This document shows, piece by piece, positions 16,979 through 26,523 of a DNA stretch of 64,000 nt (position 1 is its first letter; the number at the start of each line of letters is the position of its first letter). The notes under the pieces are model-generated. The model saw only the letters and a program-made list of their open reading frames with translations, ran no database searches and was not told the DNA's origin. This stretch comes from SHZL01 sp963784425. GTDB lineage: Bacteria > Pseudomonadota > Gammaproteobacteria > Xanthomonadales > SZUA-36. Where the stretch lies: positions 1 to 64,000 of the forward strand of contig CAWARM010000014.1 of assembly GCA_963784425.1 (NCBI GenBank), written 5' to 3'. The position numbers were made by a program, and so were the translations under genes.

Positions 16979-18102
16979 TGTCCCTGCTGTGGAACTCTTG
17001 CCTTGCGTTCCAGGTAAGCGCTGTAGCGGGACAAGCTGAAACAGCACAGCCAGAAAAATCCGGCCACGAACAGGTAACCGGTGGCACTGACTCCGGTGCT
17101 GAGCCATTCCGGATCGGACGAGGCGTTTTGCACCATGCCGAGCAGATCATACAAACCGATGATCAGCAAAATGGTGGTCTCCTTGAACAGCCCAATAAAA
17201 TTGCTGGTGATTTGCGGCAGCGCGGTGGGAATTGCCTGCGGCAGGATGACCAGGAAGGTTTTTTGCCAATAGCCAAACCCCAATGCGTTCGCAGCCTCAT
17301 ATTGACCCCTTGGAATGGCCTGTATCGCTCCCCGAATGGATTCCGCCATGTAGGAAGACATGAGTATCGTCAGGGCGATCAGTGCCCGCAACAACTTATC
17401 GATCTCCACCCCTTTGGGCATGAACAGGGGGAACATGATGATGGCCACGAACAACACGACCAGGGCCGGGATGCTGCGCCAGAATTCGACCCAGGTTGAT
17501 GTTGTAATGCGAATAAGCGGCAGACGGGATTCCCTGCCGAGCGCCAGTGCCACCGCAATCGGCAAAGCGGTCGACAGGACAAATATCGCCGTGACCAGGG
17601 TCAGGAAGAACCCTCCCCACTTACTGGTTTCAACATACATCAGGCCGAAGAAGCCCCCAAGAAACAGAAGCCCGGCGATCATGGCGTAAAGGATGGGCAG
17701 CAGGCCAATCAGCCAGGCTTTGTAGGCAAATTTGGGCATAAACACGGGCGCGGTAACGAGCACCCCCAATGCAACACCCAGATCAACCCGCCACTGCTCC
17801 GCCAGGGGATAAAGCCCATACAGGAATTGATTGAAATGCGCGAAGATGAAGGGCCAGCAAGCGGCTTCCTTGTCAGGGCAAGCCGCCGGAGTCGATCCGG
17901 TCCATTGGGCATCCATAATGAGCCAGTTGAACAGCGGGACCAGTACCAGATAAATAAGGGACAAGGAAACCAGGGTAAGAATAGAATTCAGCGCGCTGGA
18001 AAAAAGATTGCGCTGCATCCAGGCCCCGGCGCGCTGCCAGGCTGGCGGCGTTTTCGATGCCGATGTTTTCGATGTAGAAGTCCTGATGTCTGAAGTTATC
18101 AT
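16975..18102 (-). CDS. aapM: amino-acid ABC transporter permease, AapM type
   Basis: A 375-residue inner-membrane permease with a long N-terminal extension, one early helix, a large loop with Cys, and a C-terminal five-helix core. The ATPase-contact (EAA) segment is EAANALGFGYWQKTFLVILPQ-like, ending with LPQAIPTALPQ. The length and extra N-terminal half match AapM of the general L-amino acid (polar amino acid) transporter. It starts three bases after AapQ and is the last gene of the three-gene minus-strand unit. Its stop overlaps that of the dehydratase on the other strand. Confidence 0.88.
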   Translation of the reverse strand: MITSDIRTSTSKTSASKTPPAWQRAGAWMQRNLFSSALNSILTLVSLSLIYLVLVPLFNWLIMDAQWTGSTPAACPDKEAACWPFIFAHFNQFLYGLYPLAEQWRVDLGVALGVLVTAPVFMPKFAYKAWLIGLLPILYAMIAGLLFLGGFFGLMYVETSKWGGFFLTLVTAIFVLSTALPIAVALALGRESRLPLIRITTSTWVEFWRSIPALVVLFVAIIMFPLFMPKGVEIDKLLRALIALTILMSSYMAESIRGAIQAIPRGQYEAANALGFGYWQKTFLVILPQAIPTALPQITSNFIGLFKETTILLIIGLYDLLGMVQNASSDPEWLSTGVSATGYLFVAGFFWLCCFSLSRYSAYLERKARVPQQGH

Positions 18103-18105
18103 TAT

Positions 18106-19233
18106 TTATTGAGCCGATAATGCGATGCGGCGCTTGTACCAGTTCAGCACGAGCGCAATACACAGCGAAATCACGGCGTATGTAAAAGCCGTGATCGCCA
18201 TGATGATCACCGGTTGACCTACCAGATTGTTTACCGTGCCCACAAACACCGAGACGACCTCCGGATAGGCGATCGCCGCCGCCAATGAGGTGCCCTTGAA
18301 TATGTTCAGGTAGAGCGTGGTTAATGGCGGGATAATGGCGCGCAAGGCCTGGGGAAAAAGTATCAGGCGCAGGGTAAGAAGTCGTGTCATGCCCAATGAA
18401 CTGGCTGCCTCGTATTGTCCAACCGGAACTGAGCTGAATCCGGATCTCACAATCTCGGCAACATAGGTCGCGTTATACATGGATAAGCCTACGACCAAAG
18501 CCATGAATTCCGGCATCACCACAGAGCCCCCCTGGTAACCGAAACGCCCAATTATGGGGGTTTCCCAGGAACCTCCACCGAAAAGCATGGCAAGGAGCGG
18601 CGCACCAATGATGAGAATAAAGCCTGCTGAAATGACTGGAAATCTGCGGCCCGTGGTATACAGACGACGTTTGGCCCATTGATGCAGCCAGAGGATGGCA
18701 ATGATGGCTAACACGAGTGAAGTGATCATTGCCGGCAGGCTGTCACCCGGCAGTGGCGCCGGCATGAACAAACCATGGTTGTTCAGAAAAAACAAGTTGC
18801 TGAAGCTGAAACTCTCCGCTGAGCGAGGCAGGGATCGCAATACGACGTAGTACCAGAAAAATATCTGTAGCAAGGAAGGGATATTACGGAAGGTTTCCAC
18901 GTAAGCGGTGGCGAGTTTGACCGTTAACCAATTTCGGGATAGACGGGCTACCCCGATGATCAGACCCAGTATGCTGGCCAGGACAATAGAGACAAATGCC
19001 AGCAGCAGGGTATTTATGAGTGCGACCAGGAAAGCACGGGCAATGGTCGAGTTGGCGTTGAACGGGATCAGGGTCTGGCCGATTTCAAATCCGGCGCGCT
19101 TCCAAAGAAAATCAAAGCTTGAATCTACACCGAGCTCGGCAAGATTGGTCTGGGTCGCGGAAACGATCAGGTAGGCGAGGCTGGCGATTAACCCCAGGAG
19201 TATGAGCTGATACACGACATTGCGATTCACCAT
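18106..19233 (-). CDS. aapQ: amino-acid ABC transporter permease, AapQ type
   Basis: A 375-residue permease with about eight hydrophobic segments. The ATPase-contact segment EAASSLGMTRLLTLRLILFPQA lies near residue 280, and SGFSSVPVGQYEA just before it is typical of HisMQ-type permeases. Together with AapM it should form the membrane channel of a polar amino acid importer. It lies 23 bases after the ATPase gene and three bases before aapM. The pairing of two long permeases is typical of the Aap/Bzt group. Confidence 0.88.
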   Translation of the reverse strand: MVNRNVVYQLILLGLIASLAYLIVSATQTNLAELGVDSSFDFLWKRAGFEIGQTLIPFNANSTIARAFLVALINTLLLAFVSIVLASILGLIIGVARLSRNWLTVKLATAYVETFRNIPSLLQIFFWYYVVLRSLPRSAESFSFSNLFFLNNHGLFMPAPLPGDSLPAMITSLVLAIIAILWLHQWAKRRLYTTGRRFPVISAGFILIIGAPLLAMLFGGGSWETPIIGRFGYQGGSVVMPEFMALVVGLSMYNATYVAEIVRSGFSSVPVGQYEAASSLGMTRLLTLRLILFPQALRAIIPPLTTLYLNIFKGTSLAAAIAYPEVVSVFVGTVNNLVGQPVIIMAITAFTYAVISLCIALVLNWYKRRIALSAQ

Positions 19234-19256
19234 CAGCGGGTACGTGGTTCAGCAAA

Positions 19257-20030
19257 TCAATGGCTGAGAATCTGGCTCAGGAATAACTTGAGCCGGTCTG
19301 ATTCCGGGTGTTCAAAGAAGTTGACCGGGTCCCTTTCTTCGATAATGCGTCCGCCATCCATGAAAATAATACGGTTTGCCACCTGCCTGGCAAAACCCAT
19401 TTCATGGGTAACGCATACCATCGTCATTCCAGAATCCGCCAGGCCCCGCATGGTTTCAAGCACTTCGCCAATCATCTCGGGATCAAGCGCCGAAGTGGGT
19501 TCATCAAACAACATGATTTTAGGTTGCATGCATAGTGCGCGGGCAATGGCAATTCTCTGTTGTTGGCCACCGGATAATTGCGCCGGAAATTTCTGCTGGT
19601 AGTCCTGCATCTGAACCCTGTCCAGATAATGCATTGCCGTCTCTTCGGCGGCCTTACGTGATATCTTGCGCACCCACATGGGCGCCAGAACCAGGTTCTC
19701 CAGCACATTGAGGTGTGGAAACAGGTTGAACTGTTGAAAAACCATGCCAACTTCTTCTCGAACTGCCCGAATATCCTTGACGTTGCCAAGAGAAATGCCT
19801 CGCACGATCAGCGATCCACTCTGGTGTTCCTCCAAGGCATTGATACAGCGGATGAGCGTAGACTTGCCGGAACCGGATGGGCCGCAAATAACGATTTTTT
19901 CGCCAGCCCGTATGGTCAAACTGATATCTTGCAGTACATGGAAATCACCATACCACTTGTTCAGTCCGGTAATTTCAATTACCGCATCAGCTGCAGATGT
20001 GTTGTTGGCCAAGTTGTCGTTCAGGGGCAT
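19257..20030 (-). CDS. aapP: amino-acid ABC transporter ATP-binding protein, AapP type
   Basis: A 257-residue ATPase with Walker A GPSGSGKST (about 51-59), Q-loop VFQQFNLFPH, signature LSGGQQQR, Walker B IMLFDEPTSALDP and switch His in CVTHEMGFA. These are typical of polar amino acid transporters of the HisP/GlnQ/AapP group. It energises the two permeases encoded just downstream. Unlike the usual J-Q-M-P order, the ATPase gene comes first, and the binding protein lies on the opposite strand at 21785. Confidence 0.93.
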   Translation of the reverse strand: MPLNDNLANNTSAADAVIEITGLNKWYGDFHVLQDISLTIRAGEKIVICGPSGSGKSTLIRCINALEEHQSGSLIVRGISLGNVKDIRAVREEVGMVFQQFNLFPHLNVLENLVLAPMWVRKISRKAAEETAMHYLDRVQMQDYQQKFPAQLSGGQQQRIAIARALCMQPKIMLFDEPTSALDPEMIGEVLETMRGLADSGMTMVCVTHEMGFARQVANRIIFMDGGRIIEERDPVNFFEHPESDRLKLFLSQILSH

Positions 20031-20159
20031 TTTGGTAATTTACCAGCAATCCGGCGCTGCGTGCATGCAGCGTTTGTAACGGCTCATCAATAACGGTATG
20101 TTCTCTGTATGCTTTTGCTCGCGGGAAAAATACCTGCGGAAGGCCTTAGAGGTTGATAA
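20031..20159. promoter_or_regulatory. divergent promoter region between aapP and the TPP enzyme
   Basis: A 129-base gap holds the starts of two opposed transcription units that together encode one transporter. GAGGT at about 20151-20155 serves as ribosome-binding site for the TPP enzyme. I could not identify convincing -10/-35 boxes or an operator, but co-regulation from this region is the natural inference. Confidence 0.35.
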
Positions 20160-21788
20160 ATGACGCGCATGACAGGCGGTGCTGCAATTGTAAAATCGGT
20201 CATTCGCCACGGCGTAGACACATTCTTTGTTCTTCCCGGCGGGCCATACGAACTGTTCGATGCACTGTTTGAAGATCAGAATTCCGGCAAGATAAGAGTC
20301 ATTAATGCGCGCCATGAGCAAGGCGCGGCGTATATGGCCTATGGTTATGCCAAGTCGACGGGTAAGGCCGGTGTGTACCTGGTTGTTCCAGGGCCGGGAA
20401 TGCTTAACACGACTGCTGCCTTGTGCACGGCTTATGCGGGCAATGCGCCGGTGTTGTGTTTAACCGGTGAAATCGCGAGCCACGCGATAGGCAGCGGCGC
20501 CGGATATCTGCATGAAATCCCCGATCAGTTGGGAATTCTGGAACGGCTCACAAAATGGTCGGCGCATGTTGCACAGCCTGATCAGGCTCCGCAACTGGTG
20601 AATGAAGCCTTCAGGCAGATGTCTACGGGCCGTCCACGTCCTGTCGCCTTGCAGATTCCGGTGGATATCGCAGCACTGCAAGCGGAAGTCGGTTTGTTGC
20701 CTCCATTTGCGCAAGCTGAACGCTTGCAGCCAGATCCGGAGTTGATTGAACGGGCGGCCGGAATTATTGGCAAGGCGAAACGGCCGTTGATCATGGTAGG
20801 AGGCGGCGCGGTCGACGCTAGCCAGGAATTGCTGGCACTGGCCGAAGCGCTACAGGCCCCCGTCGTTTCGCACCGCCAGGGCAAGGGTATCATTGATGAC
20901 CATCATTACCTGAGCCAAACCTACCCCGCCGGTCACCGGCTGTGGGCGGATGCCGATGTTGTCCTGGCTGTTGGAACCCGCCTCAAGTACCCGCTGATGT
21001 ATTGGGGCCTGGACAGCGATATACAAATCATTCGGGTGGACATTGATGCTACCGAAATCAATCGGGTCGCCACACCCGCCATAGGGATCCTGGCGGACGC
21101 AAAAGCCGCAAGTGCAGATTTGCTCAATGCAGTGGAAAGGCAGAATAGCAAACGGGCATCACGCAAAGCTGAGTTGCTGGCGCTGAAAAGCGCAATGCGC
21201 CAGGAATACGAGCAAGCAGTTGGGCCGCAAATGGCGATCCTTGATGTCATCCGTGAGGAATTGCCTGAGGATGGCTATTTCGTAGACGAAATTACCCAGG
21301 TGGGTTATGTCTCCTGGTATGGCTTTCCCATGTATGCACCACGTCATTTTATTTCCAGCGGCTACCAGGGAAATTTGGGCTACGGCTACGTAACCTCTTT
21401 GGGCGTCCAGGCAGCGCATCCCGATAAGAAAGTCGTATCGATAAATGGTGATGGCGGTTTCCTGTATCAGGTCGGGGAGTTGGCTACTGCCGCCAGGCAC
21501 AAACTGGGCGTGATCGCCATAGTATTCAGCGACGGCGCCTACGGTAATGTAAAACGTGACCAGAAGAGAAATCTTGGCGGCCGCCTGGTGGGTTCTGAAT
21601 TCGATAACCCGGATTTCCTGAAACTGGCCGATAGCTTTGGCATCGCCGGCTACCGCGCAAATTCCCCCGGGCAACTCAAGACAGCACTCAAGGATGCTTT
21701 GCAGCAATCAGGTCCGGCACTGATTGAAATGCCAGTGCCGGAATTGCCGAGTCCCTGGCCATTTATTGGCATGCCTCGCGCACGATGA
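20160..21788 (+). CDS. thiamine diphosphate-dependent enzyme (acetolactate synthase / 2-oxoacid decarboxylase-like)
   Basis: A 542-residue three-domain TPP enzyme. The catalytic Glu of the PYR domain lies in ARHEQGAAYMAYGYA (about residue 47), the middle domain contains RPLIMVGGGA, and the TPP/Mg motif runs from GDGGFLYQ to SDGAYGNVKRD (about 432-465). Related enzymes include acetolactate synthase large subunits, benzaldehyde lyase and benzoylformate decarboxylase, so it probably cleaves or joins a bond next to a 2-oxo group. No small regulatory subunit is nearby, arguing against isoleucine-valine biosynthesis. Its stop overlaps the start of the binding protein (ATGA), suggesting it acts on the imported compound. 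Confidence 0.85.
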   Translation: MTRMTGGAAIVKSVIRHGVDTFFVLPGGPYELFDALFEDQNSGKIRVINARHEQGAAYMAYGYAKSTGKAGVYLVVPGPGMLNTTAALCTAYAGNAPVLCLTGEIASHAIGSGAGYLHEIPDQLGILERLTKWSAHVAQPDQAPQLVNEAFRQMSTGRPRPVALQIPVDIAALQAEVGLLPPFAQAERLQPDPELIERAAGIIGKAKRPLIMVGGGAVDASQELLALAEALQAPVVSHRQGKGIIDDHHYLSQTYPAGHRLWADADVVLAVGTRLKYPLMYWGLDSDIQIIRVDIDATEINRVATPAIGILADAKAASADLLNAVERQNSKRASRKAELLALKSAMRQEYEQAVGPQMAILDVIREELPEDGYFVDEITQVGYVSWYGFPMYAPRHFISSGYQGNLGYGYVTSLGVQAAHPDKKVVSINGDGGFLYQVGELATAARHKLGVIAIVFSDGAYGNVKRDQKRNLGGRLVGSEFDNPDFLKLADSFGIAGYRANSPGQLKTALKDALQQSGPALIEMPVPELPSPWPFIGMPRAR

Positions 21789-22819
21789 TGAAAAAATGTG
21801 TCGCCATCACGAATTGCTGGATTGCCCGGTTCATAGCGGTCGCCCTGGGGTCGACCATGGCGGTGAATGTGGTAAGCGCCGACACGCTTGAAACGGTAAA
21901 ACAACGCGGCTTCCTGCGCTGCGGCATTACCGAGGCCAATCCAGGATTCAGCGGTGTCAATAGCGATGGTGAACGCACCGGTTTCGATATTGACCAATGC
22001 AAGACCATCGCCGTAGCCATATTCGGCGAAGCCAAAATTGAATATATCCCGCTGACAGCGACTACAGCGTTTCTTACCCTGCAAAGCGGTGGCGTCGATA
22101 TGTTCGCCGGTGGCGCGACATGGACGTATATCCGCGATACTTCTTTAGGGTTGGATTTCACTTATGTTTACTATATCGGTGGCCAGGGCTTCCTGACGCA
22201 TAGTGACAATGGCGTAGAAAAAATTGCTGACCTGGACGGTGCCACCATCTGCATCCCGCAAGGCACGACAACGGAACAGAATCTGGCGGATTACTTCTCC
22301 GAAAAAGGCTTGCACTATACGGCTCTTAATTTCAGCGATTTCAACCAGGCGCTGCTGGCTTACTGGATGGGGCGTTGCGACGCCATTACTGAAAATCGTG
22401 CGGGTTTGGCCATTCGGGCAAAATCTTTTGCTCACAGTGAGCAGCACGTAGTTTTGGTGGACCAGATCTCGAAGGAACCGATGGCTGCGATCGTGCGGCA
22501 GGGCGACAATCGCTGGCATGATATTTTGTATTGGTGTTTCAATGCCCGCATTGCGGCCGAAGAATTGGGTATCAACCAGGCCAACGTGGAAATTCAAAGG
22601 AAAGAGTCCAGCAATATCGAAGTGCAGCGCCTGCTGGGTGTGGTCGATAATTTTGGAGCTAAACTGGATTTATCCAATGACTGGGCTTACAACATCATCA
22701 AGCAGGTTGGAAATTACAAAGACCAGTGGGACCGCAATTTCTCGGAGTTTGGTCTGGAACGGGGCATTAACAGCCTTTGGATCGACGGTGGAGCTATGTA
22801 TGCCGAGCCGTTCAGGTAG
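21785..22819 (+). CDS. aapJ: amino-acid ABC transporter periplasmic binding protein, AapJ type
   Basis: A 344-residue exported protein: signal peptide to about residue 32 (cleavage after VSA), then TLETVKQRGFLRCGI, FDIDQCKTIAVAIFG and the family 3 solute-binding fold. The length and the C-terminal NDWAYNIIKQVGNYKDQWDRNF-type ending match AapJ/BztA. It delivers the substrate to AapQMP. The start overlaps the TPP-enzyme stop by four bases; a second ATG lies at 21788. The match to general amino acid binders does not fix the ligand, and the context suggests an unusual one. Confidence 0.88.
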   Translation: MMKKCVAITNCWIARFIAVALGSTMAVNVVSADTLETVKQRGFLRCGITEANPGFSGVNSDGERTGFDIDQCKTIAVAIFGEAKIEYIPLTATTAFLTLQSGGVDMFAGGATWTYIRDTSLGLDFTYVYYIGGQGFLTHSDNGVEKIADLDGATICIPQGTTTEQNLADYFSEKGLHYTALNFSDFNQALLAYWMGRCDAITENRAGLAIRAKSFAHSEQHVVLVDQISKEPMAAIVRQGDNRWHDILYWCFNARIAAEELGINQANVEIQRKESSNIEVQRLLGVVDNFGAKLDLSNDWAYNIIKQVGNYKDQWDRNFSEFGLERGINSLWIDGGAMYAEPFR

Positions 22820-22960
22820 TGGAGTTGAACAGTTGCATCCTAAACTCCGTTAAACCCATGCGTGCAAAAATTTCTAATAGCTTCCATAAAAAAGGATGGT
22901 TTGTCGCACCCGGCAAATCAACTTACATTGATCCGTTGCCTTGCCTGAAGGGGTTTGAGT

Positions 22961-24544
22961 ATGTCTGATTACGATATCGTCATTGCAGGCGGCGGTCATA
23001 ATGCGCTGGCGTGTGGCGCCATGTTGAGCCTGCATGGCCTGAAGGTGCTGGTCGCGGAACGAAACGCCTGGGTCGGCGGGGGCGCAGTCACCGCGGAAAT
23101 AGCGCGGCCCGGCTTTAAACACGATCTGTTCGGCGCCTCGCATGTCTGGTGCCATGTAAACCCGGACTTCAGGAATATCCTGCGCCCGGAACTGGAGAAA
23201 AATTACGGCCTGAAATATCTCTGGGCAGAGGACGAGATCACGGGTCACCCGTTCCCCGAAGGCCCGGGTATTGTTATTTACAAAAGCGTAGACAAGACCT
23301 GCGACAGCATCGCGCAATACTCGGCCAGGGACGCCAGGCGCTATCGTGAAATCTTTGATGACTTCGACCAGATCAAGGACGGTTTCATAAAGACGTTCTT
23401 TTCTCCGCCGAATCCACCCAGTTACCACCCTGCGGCCATGGAGAACAACCCACGAGGCCTGCGCATGCTGCGCAACTACAACCTCAGCTCACGCGCGTTT
23501 GTCGAAGAAAACTTCGAAAACAAATGGGTGCGATCCGCAATCCTGGGCTGGTCGATGGGGCCGCACGTCAAGCCTGACCAGGAAGCCATGGGCGCGTCGT
23601 TCTACATCATGATTCCCGCCATGCATATCTTTGGCCAATCCATTCCACAGGGTGGCAGCATGGAATTGCCCAAGGCGCTCAAGCGCCTGATCGAGGACAA
23701 GGGCGGCAAAGTGATGACCAATTCCACGGTCAAGGAATTCATCGTCGCCGACCGGGAGTGCAAGGGGATCTGCCTGGAAGACGGTACTGAAATCGAAGCC
23801 AAAAAGGCGGTCGTGACCGCGCTGGACCCCAAGCAAACCTTTCTGCGCCTGATGAATCCCAAGCACCTCGACAGCCAGTTCATGCAATCATGCGAAAACA
23901 TCATTTTCGACGACATGGGCATCTGCCGCGTGCACTTCGCCCTGAACGAGGCGCCGGACTTCAAACATGGTGGTGACTTCAACAAGGTTGCCTACCACCG
24001 GATTTTCGGCTCGGTGCAGGACATCGTTAATCATGTCGCAGAAATCGATCAGCGCAAACTGCCGACCGATCCGTTCATCCATGCACTGATCTGGACCAAA
24101 AACGACCCCACCCGGGCGCCCGCCGGAAAACACACCCTGACCATCGATACCTACCCGCCAACGGAACTCGGCAACGGCGTGAAATGGAACGACGTCAAGG
24201 AAGAATTCGGCCGCCGCCAACTGGAAGTGTTGCGCCGCCACACGACCAACATGGGTGATGACAATATCCTGGACTATGCCATTCATACGCCCGAGGACCT
24301 GTACGCCCACAACCGTTCTTTTTACAAAGGCGCGCCCACGGGCGGCAAGCGCATCATTGCGCAGCTCGGCGCGTTCCGGCCGCTGCCCGAGTATTCACAG
24401 TACAAATCTCCCATCAAGAAGCTCTACATGGCCGGGCCCTCCTGCCATCCCGGTGGCGGGATTTCCGCCATGGGCACCATCACCGCACGCGTGATGCTCA
24501 AGGACTTTGGGTTGGTGAGCGATGATGATGAAGATTTTCTGTAA
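22961..24544 (+). CDS. CrtI/phytoene dehydrogenase-like FAD-dependent oxidoreductase
   Basis: A 527-residue flavoprotein. The N-terminal dinucleotide fold IVIAGGGHNALACGAML and the following VLVAERNAWVGGGA are the FAD-binding motif, and the C-terminal AGPSCHPGGGISAMG is the second FAD contact typical of CrtI-like enzymes. No carotenoid genes are near, so it is more likely a desaturase or oxidase of another small molecule. Start: ATG 22961 with AAGGGG upstream, rather than a TTG six bases earlier. It follows the binding-protein gene by 141 bases on the same strand. Confidence 0.82.
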   Translation: MSDYDIVIAGGGHNALACGAMLSLHGLKVLVAERNAWVGGGAVTAEIARPGFKHDLFGASHVWCHVNPDFRNILRPELEKNYGLKYLWAEDEITGHPFPEGPGIVIYKSVDKTCDSIAQYSARDARRYREIFDDFDQIKDGFIKTFFSPPNPPSYHPAAMENNPRGLRMLRNYNLSSRAFVEENFENKWVRSAILGWSMGPHVKPDQEAMGASFYIMIPAMHIFGQSIPQGGSMELPKALKRLIEDKGGKVMTNSTVKEFIVADRECKGICLEDGTEIEAKKAVVTALDPKQTFLRLMNPKHLDSQFMQSCENIIFDDMGICRVHFALNEAPDFKHGGDFNKVAYHRIFGSVQDIVNHVAEIDQRKLPTDPFIHALIWTKNDPTRAPAGKHTLTIDTYPPTELGNGVKWNDVKEEFGRRQLEVLRRHTTNMGDDNILDYAIHTPEDLYAHNRSFYKGAPTGGKRIIAQLGAFRPLPEYSQYKSPIKKLYMAGPSCHPGGGISAMGTITARVMLKDFGLVSDDDEDFL

Positions 24545-24589
24545 CACTGACGGTGTCGTTGTTTTGACCCGCCCGCTACAGTGGCAACC

Positions 24590-25618
24590 ATGAAAGCGGC
24601 CATTCTCAGAGGCCCGCGCCAGGTGGAAATCGGCACCCGCTCTGATCCCGTTCCCCAGGCGGGAGAGGTTCTGGTCCAGGTCAAGGCTGTAGGCATTTGC
24701 GGATCGGATTTGCATGTCTACCGGCATGGGGGGTTCGGAACCATTGTCGTCAATGACCTGGTGCAGGGGCATGAGCCGGCTGGCGTAGTTGTGGAAATTG
24801 GGGCGGGTGTAAAACACCTGAAACCGGGTGATCGCGTTGCCATAGAACCCGGCATTTATTGCGGGTGTTGCGAACCCTGTCTCACTGGCCGCCCTAATAT
24901 TTGCCCGAATGTGAAGTATCTGTCCGCACAATCCGTGGACGGCGCATTCTGTGAGTTTCTATCCCGGCCTGAGCGCACGTTGCTGGTCTTGCCTGAAAGT
25001 TTGACTTTTGAAGAAGGAGCGATGCTCGAGCCCCTGGCGGTCGCCGTGCATGCAGTGCGCGCCAGCAAACTGCGGTTGGGAGATCATGTAGTCATCCTCG
25101 GGGCGGGCTCCATCGGCCTGACGATACTTCAAGCGGCACGCTGCGCCGGGGCGACGAAAATCTACGTGTTCGATCGCCTGGATCATCGCCTGGAAGTGGC
25201 TAAGAAACTGGGCGCCGATGCAGTTGCCAATGTCGATCGTGCTGACCCACTCGAGCTACTGAAGGATTGGACGCAAGGACGTCTCTGCGACCGGGTTTTT
25301 GAAGCGGTTGGAAAGCCTGAAAGCTTTTCTCTCGCGGTGTGCATGCCTGCGCTCGGCGGTACGGTGGTGCTGGTTGGGCTCTGTGCCGGCGAAGTCAGCC
25401 TTCCCCTGGACCGGGCCCGGCTCGGCGAGGTCAACATTCTGTCTCTGCGCCGGGAAGCACATGCGTACAAGGCTGCACTGGAGCTGGTTGAATCGGGGCG
25501 GATCGATGTGAAAAGCCTGGTGAGCCATCGATTTCCTCTGAGCCGTACCGGCGAGGCGATGGAGATCGCTGCATCCTACGCGGACCTTGCAGTGAAAGTG
25601 ATCGTCAAGCCCACATGA
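24590..25618 (+). CDS. zinc-dependent medium-chain alcohol/polyol dehydrogenase
   Basis: A 342-residue MDR protein. Catalytic zinc ligands appear in GICGSDLH and GHEPAG; the structural zinc loop has four Cys in CGCCEPCLTGRPNIC; the NAD-binding fold is VVILGAGSIGLT. This fits sorbitol/xylitol or threonine dehydrogenase-like enzymes oxidising a secondary alcohol. ATG 24590 gives the normal N-terminus MKAAIL; a GTG nine bases upstream is possible. It is followed 30 bases later by an SDR, so two oxidoreductases act in the same unit. Confidence 0.9.
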   Translation: MKAAILRGPRQVEIGTRSDPVPQAGEVLVQVKAVGICGSDLHVYRHGGFGTIVVNDLVQGHEPAGVVVEIGAGVKHLKPGDRVAIEPGIYCGCCEPCLTGRPNICPNVKYLSAQSVDGAFCEFLSRPERTLLVLPESLTFEEGAMLEPLAVAVHAVRASKLRLGDHVVILGAGSIGLTILQAARCAGATKIYVFDRLDHRLEVAKKLGADAVANVDRADPLELLKDWTQGRLCDRVFEAVGKPESFSLAVCMPALGGTVVLVGLCAGEVSLPLDRARLGEVNILSLRREAHAYKAALELVESGRIDVKSLVSHRFPLSRTGEAMEIAASYADLAVKVIVKPT

Positions 25619-25648
25619 ATTGCGGCCCCACTGGAATTGCAGATACCC

Positions 25649-26422
25649 ATGAACCTGTTTGACTTAAGCAACAAAGTTGCCGTGATCACCGGCGGCAATG
25701 GCGGGATCGGTCTCGGCATTGCGCAGGCCATGGCGCAGCAGGGAGCGCGACTTGTCATTGCTGCCCGCAATACGGAAAAAACAGCGCAGGCCGTGGCGCA
25801 GCTCAAGACCTCAGGCTTTGAGGCCCTGGGTGTGGAGTTCGATATCCTGAGCGAACAATCCATCGCCGGGATGGTGGAGCAGACCTTGGCGCAATATGGC
25901 CGCATCGATATCCTGGTGAACAATGCAGGTGTGAATGTGCTGAAGCTCGCGGACCAATTCTCCGCGGATGACTGGCGGCAGGTCATTGATACAAACCTGA
26001 TTGGAGCATACCAGGCGAGCGCAGCCGCCTACCCCCACCTGAAATCCGGCGGTGGCGGAAAAATTATCAATATCAGTTCCCTGACGGCACTTTTCGGCAC
26101 CCGGCGATCCCTTCCGTACGGCGCCAGCAAAAGCGGCCTGGTGCAATTGACCAAGAGCCTGGCGGTTGCCTGGGCGGGTGACAACATCCAGGCAAATGCC
26201 ATTTTGCCCGGCTGGGTCGAGACAGAAATGACCGTTGAATTGCGCGACTGCGAAAACTCGGAAATTCAGCAGATCTATGACTCCATTACCGACCGCATCC
26301 CGGCCCGGCGCTGGGCCACACCGGGTGACATTGCTGGCGCGGCGGTGTTCCTCGCCAGCGCGGCTGCGGATTACGTTACCGGCGCTGTCCTGGCAGTGGA
26401 CGGAGGCTATAGCGCTGCCTGA
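25649..26422 (+). CDS. short-chain dehydrogenase/reductase
   Basis: A 257-residue classical SDR: cofactor motif TGGNGGIGLG near residue 14, NNAG near 88, and the catalytic Ser-Tyr-Lys with YGASKSG near 154-160. The C-terminus VTGAVLAVDGGYSAA is the usual SDR ending. It probably oxidises or reduces a hydroxy/keto group of a sugar acid or related compound. The ATG at 25649 is used. The stop codon TGA (26420-26422) is directly followed by a dispersed palindromic element. Confidence 0.9.
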   Translation: MNLFDLSNKVAVITGGNGGIGLGIAQAMAQQGARLVIAARNTEKTAQAVAQLKTSGFEALGVEFDILSEQSIAGMVEQTLAQYGRIDILVNNAGVNVLKLADQFSADDWRQVIDTNLIGAYQASAAAYPHLKSGGGGKIINISSLTALFGTRRSLPYGASKSGLVQLTKSLAVAWAGDNIQANAILPGWVETEMTVELRDCENSEIQQIYDSITDRIPARRWATPGDIAGAAVFLASAAADYVTGAVLAVDGGYSAA

Positions 26423-26501
26423 TTGGGGTCAGAGTAAAAACTTCCCTGGTACTTTGAACAATTCCGCTTCTTCGCCTGAGGAATTTTTACTCTGACCCCA
26501 T
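26423..26501. repeat. dispersed palindromic element, copy B
   Basis: Perfect 16-base terminal inverted repeats: GGGGTCAGAGTAAAAA at 26425-26440 and its complement at 26484-26499. The interior CCGCTTCTTCGCCTG is shared with copy C at 37591 in the same orientation and, inverted, with copy A at 14057. It fills the space between the SDR stop and the convergent phoD 3' end and may act as a two-way terminator. Confidence 0.9.
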
Positions 26502-26523
26502 TTATTCCTGCAGAAAACCACCT

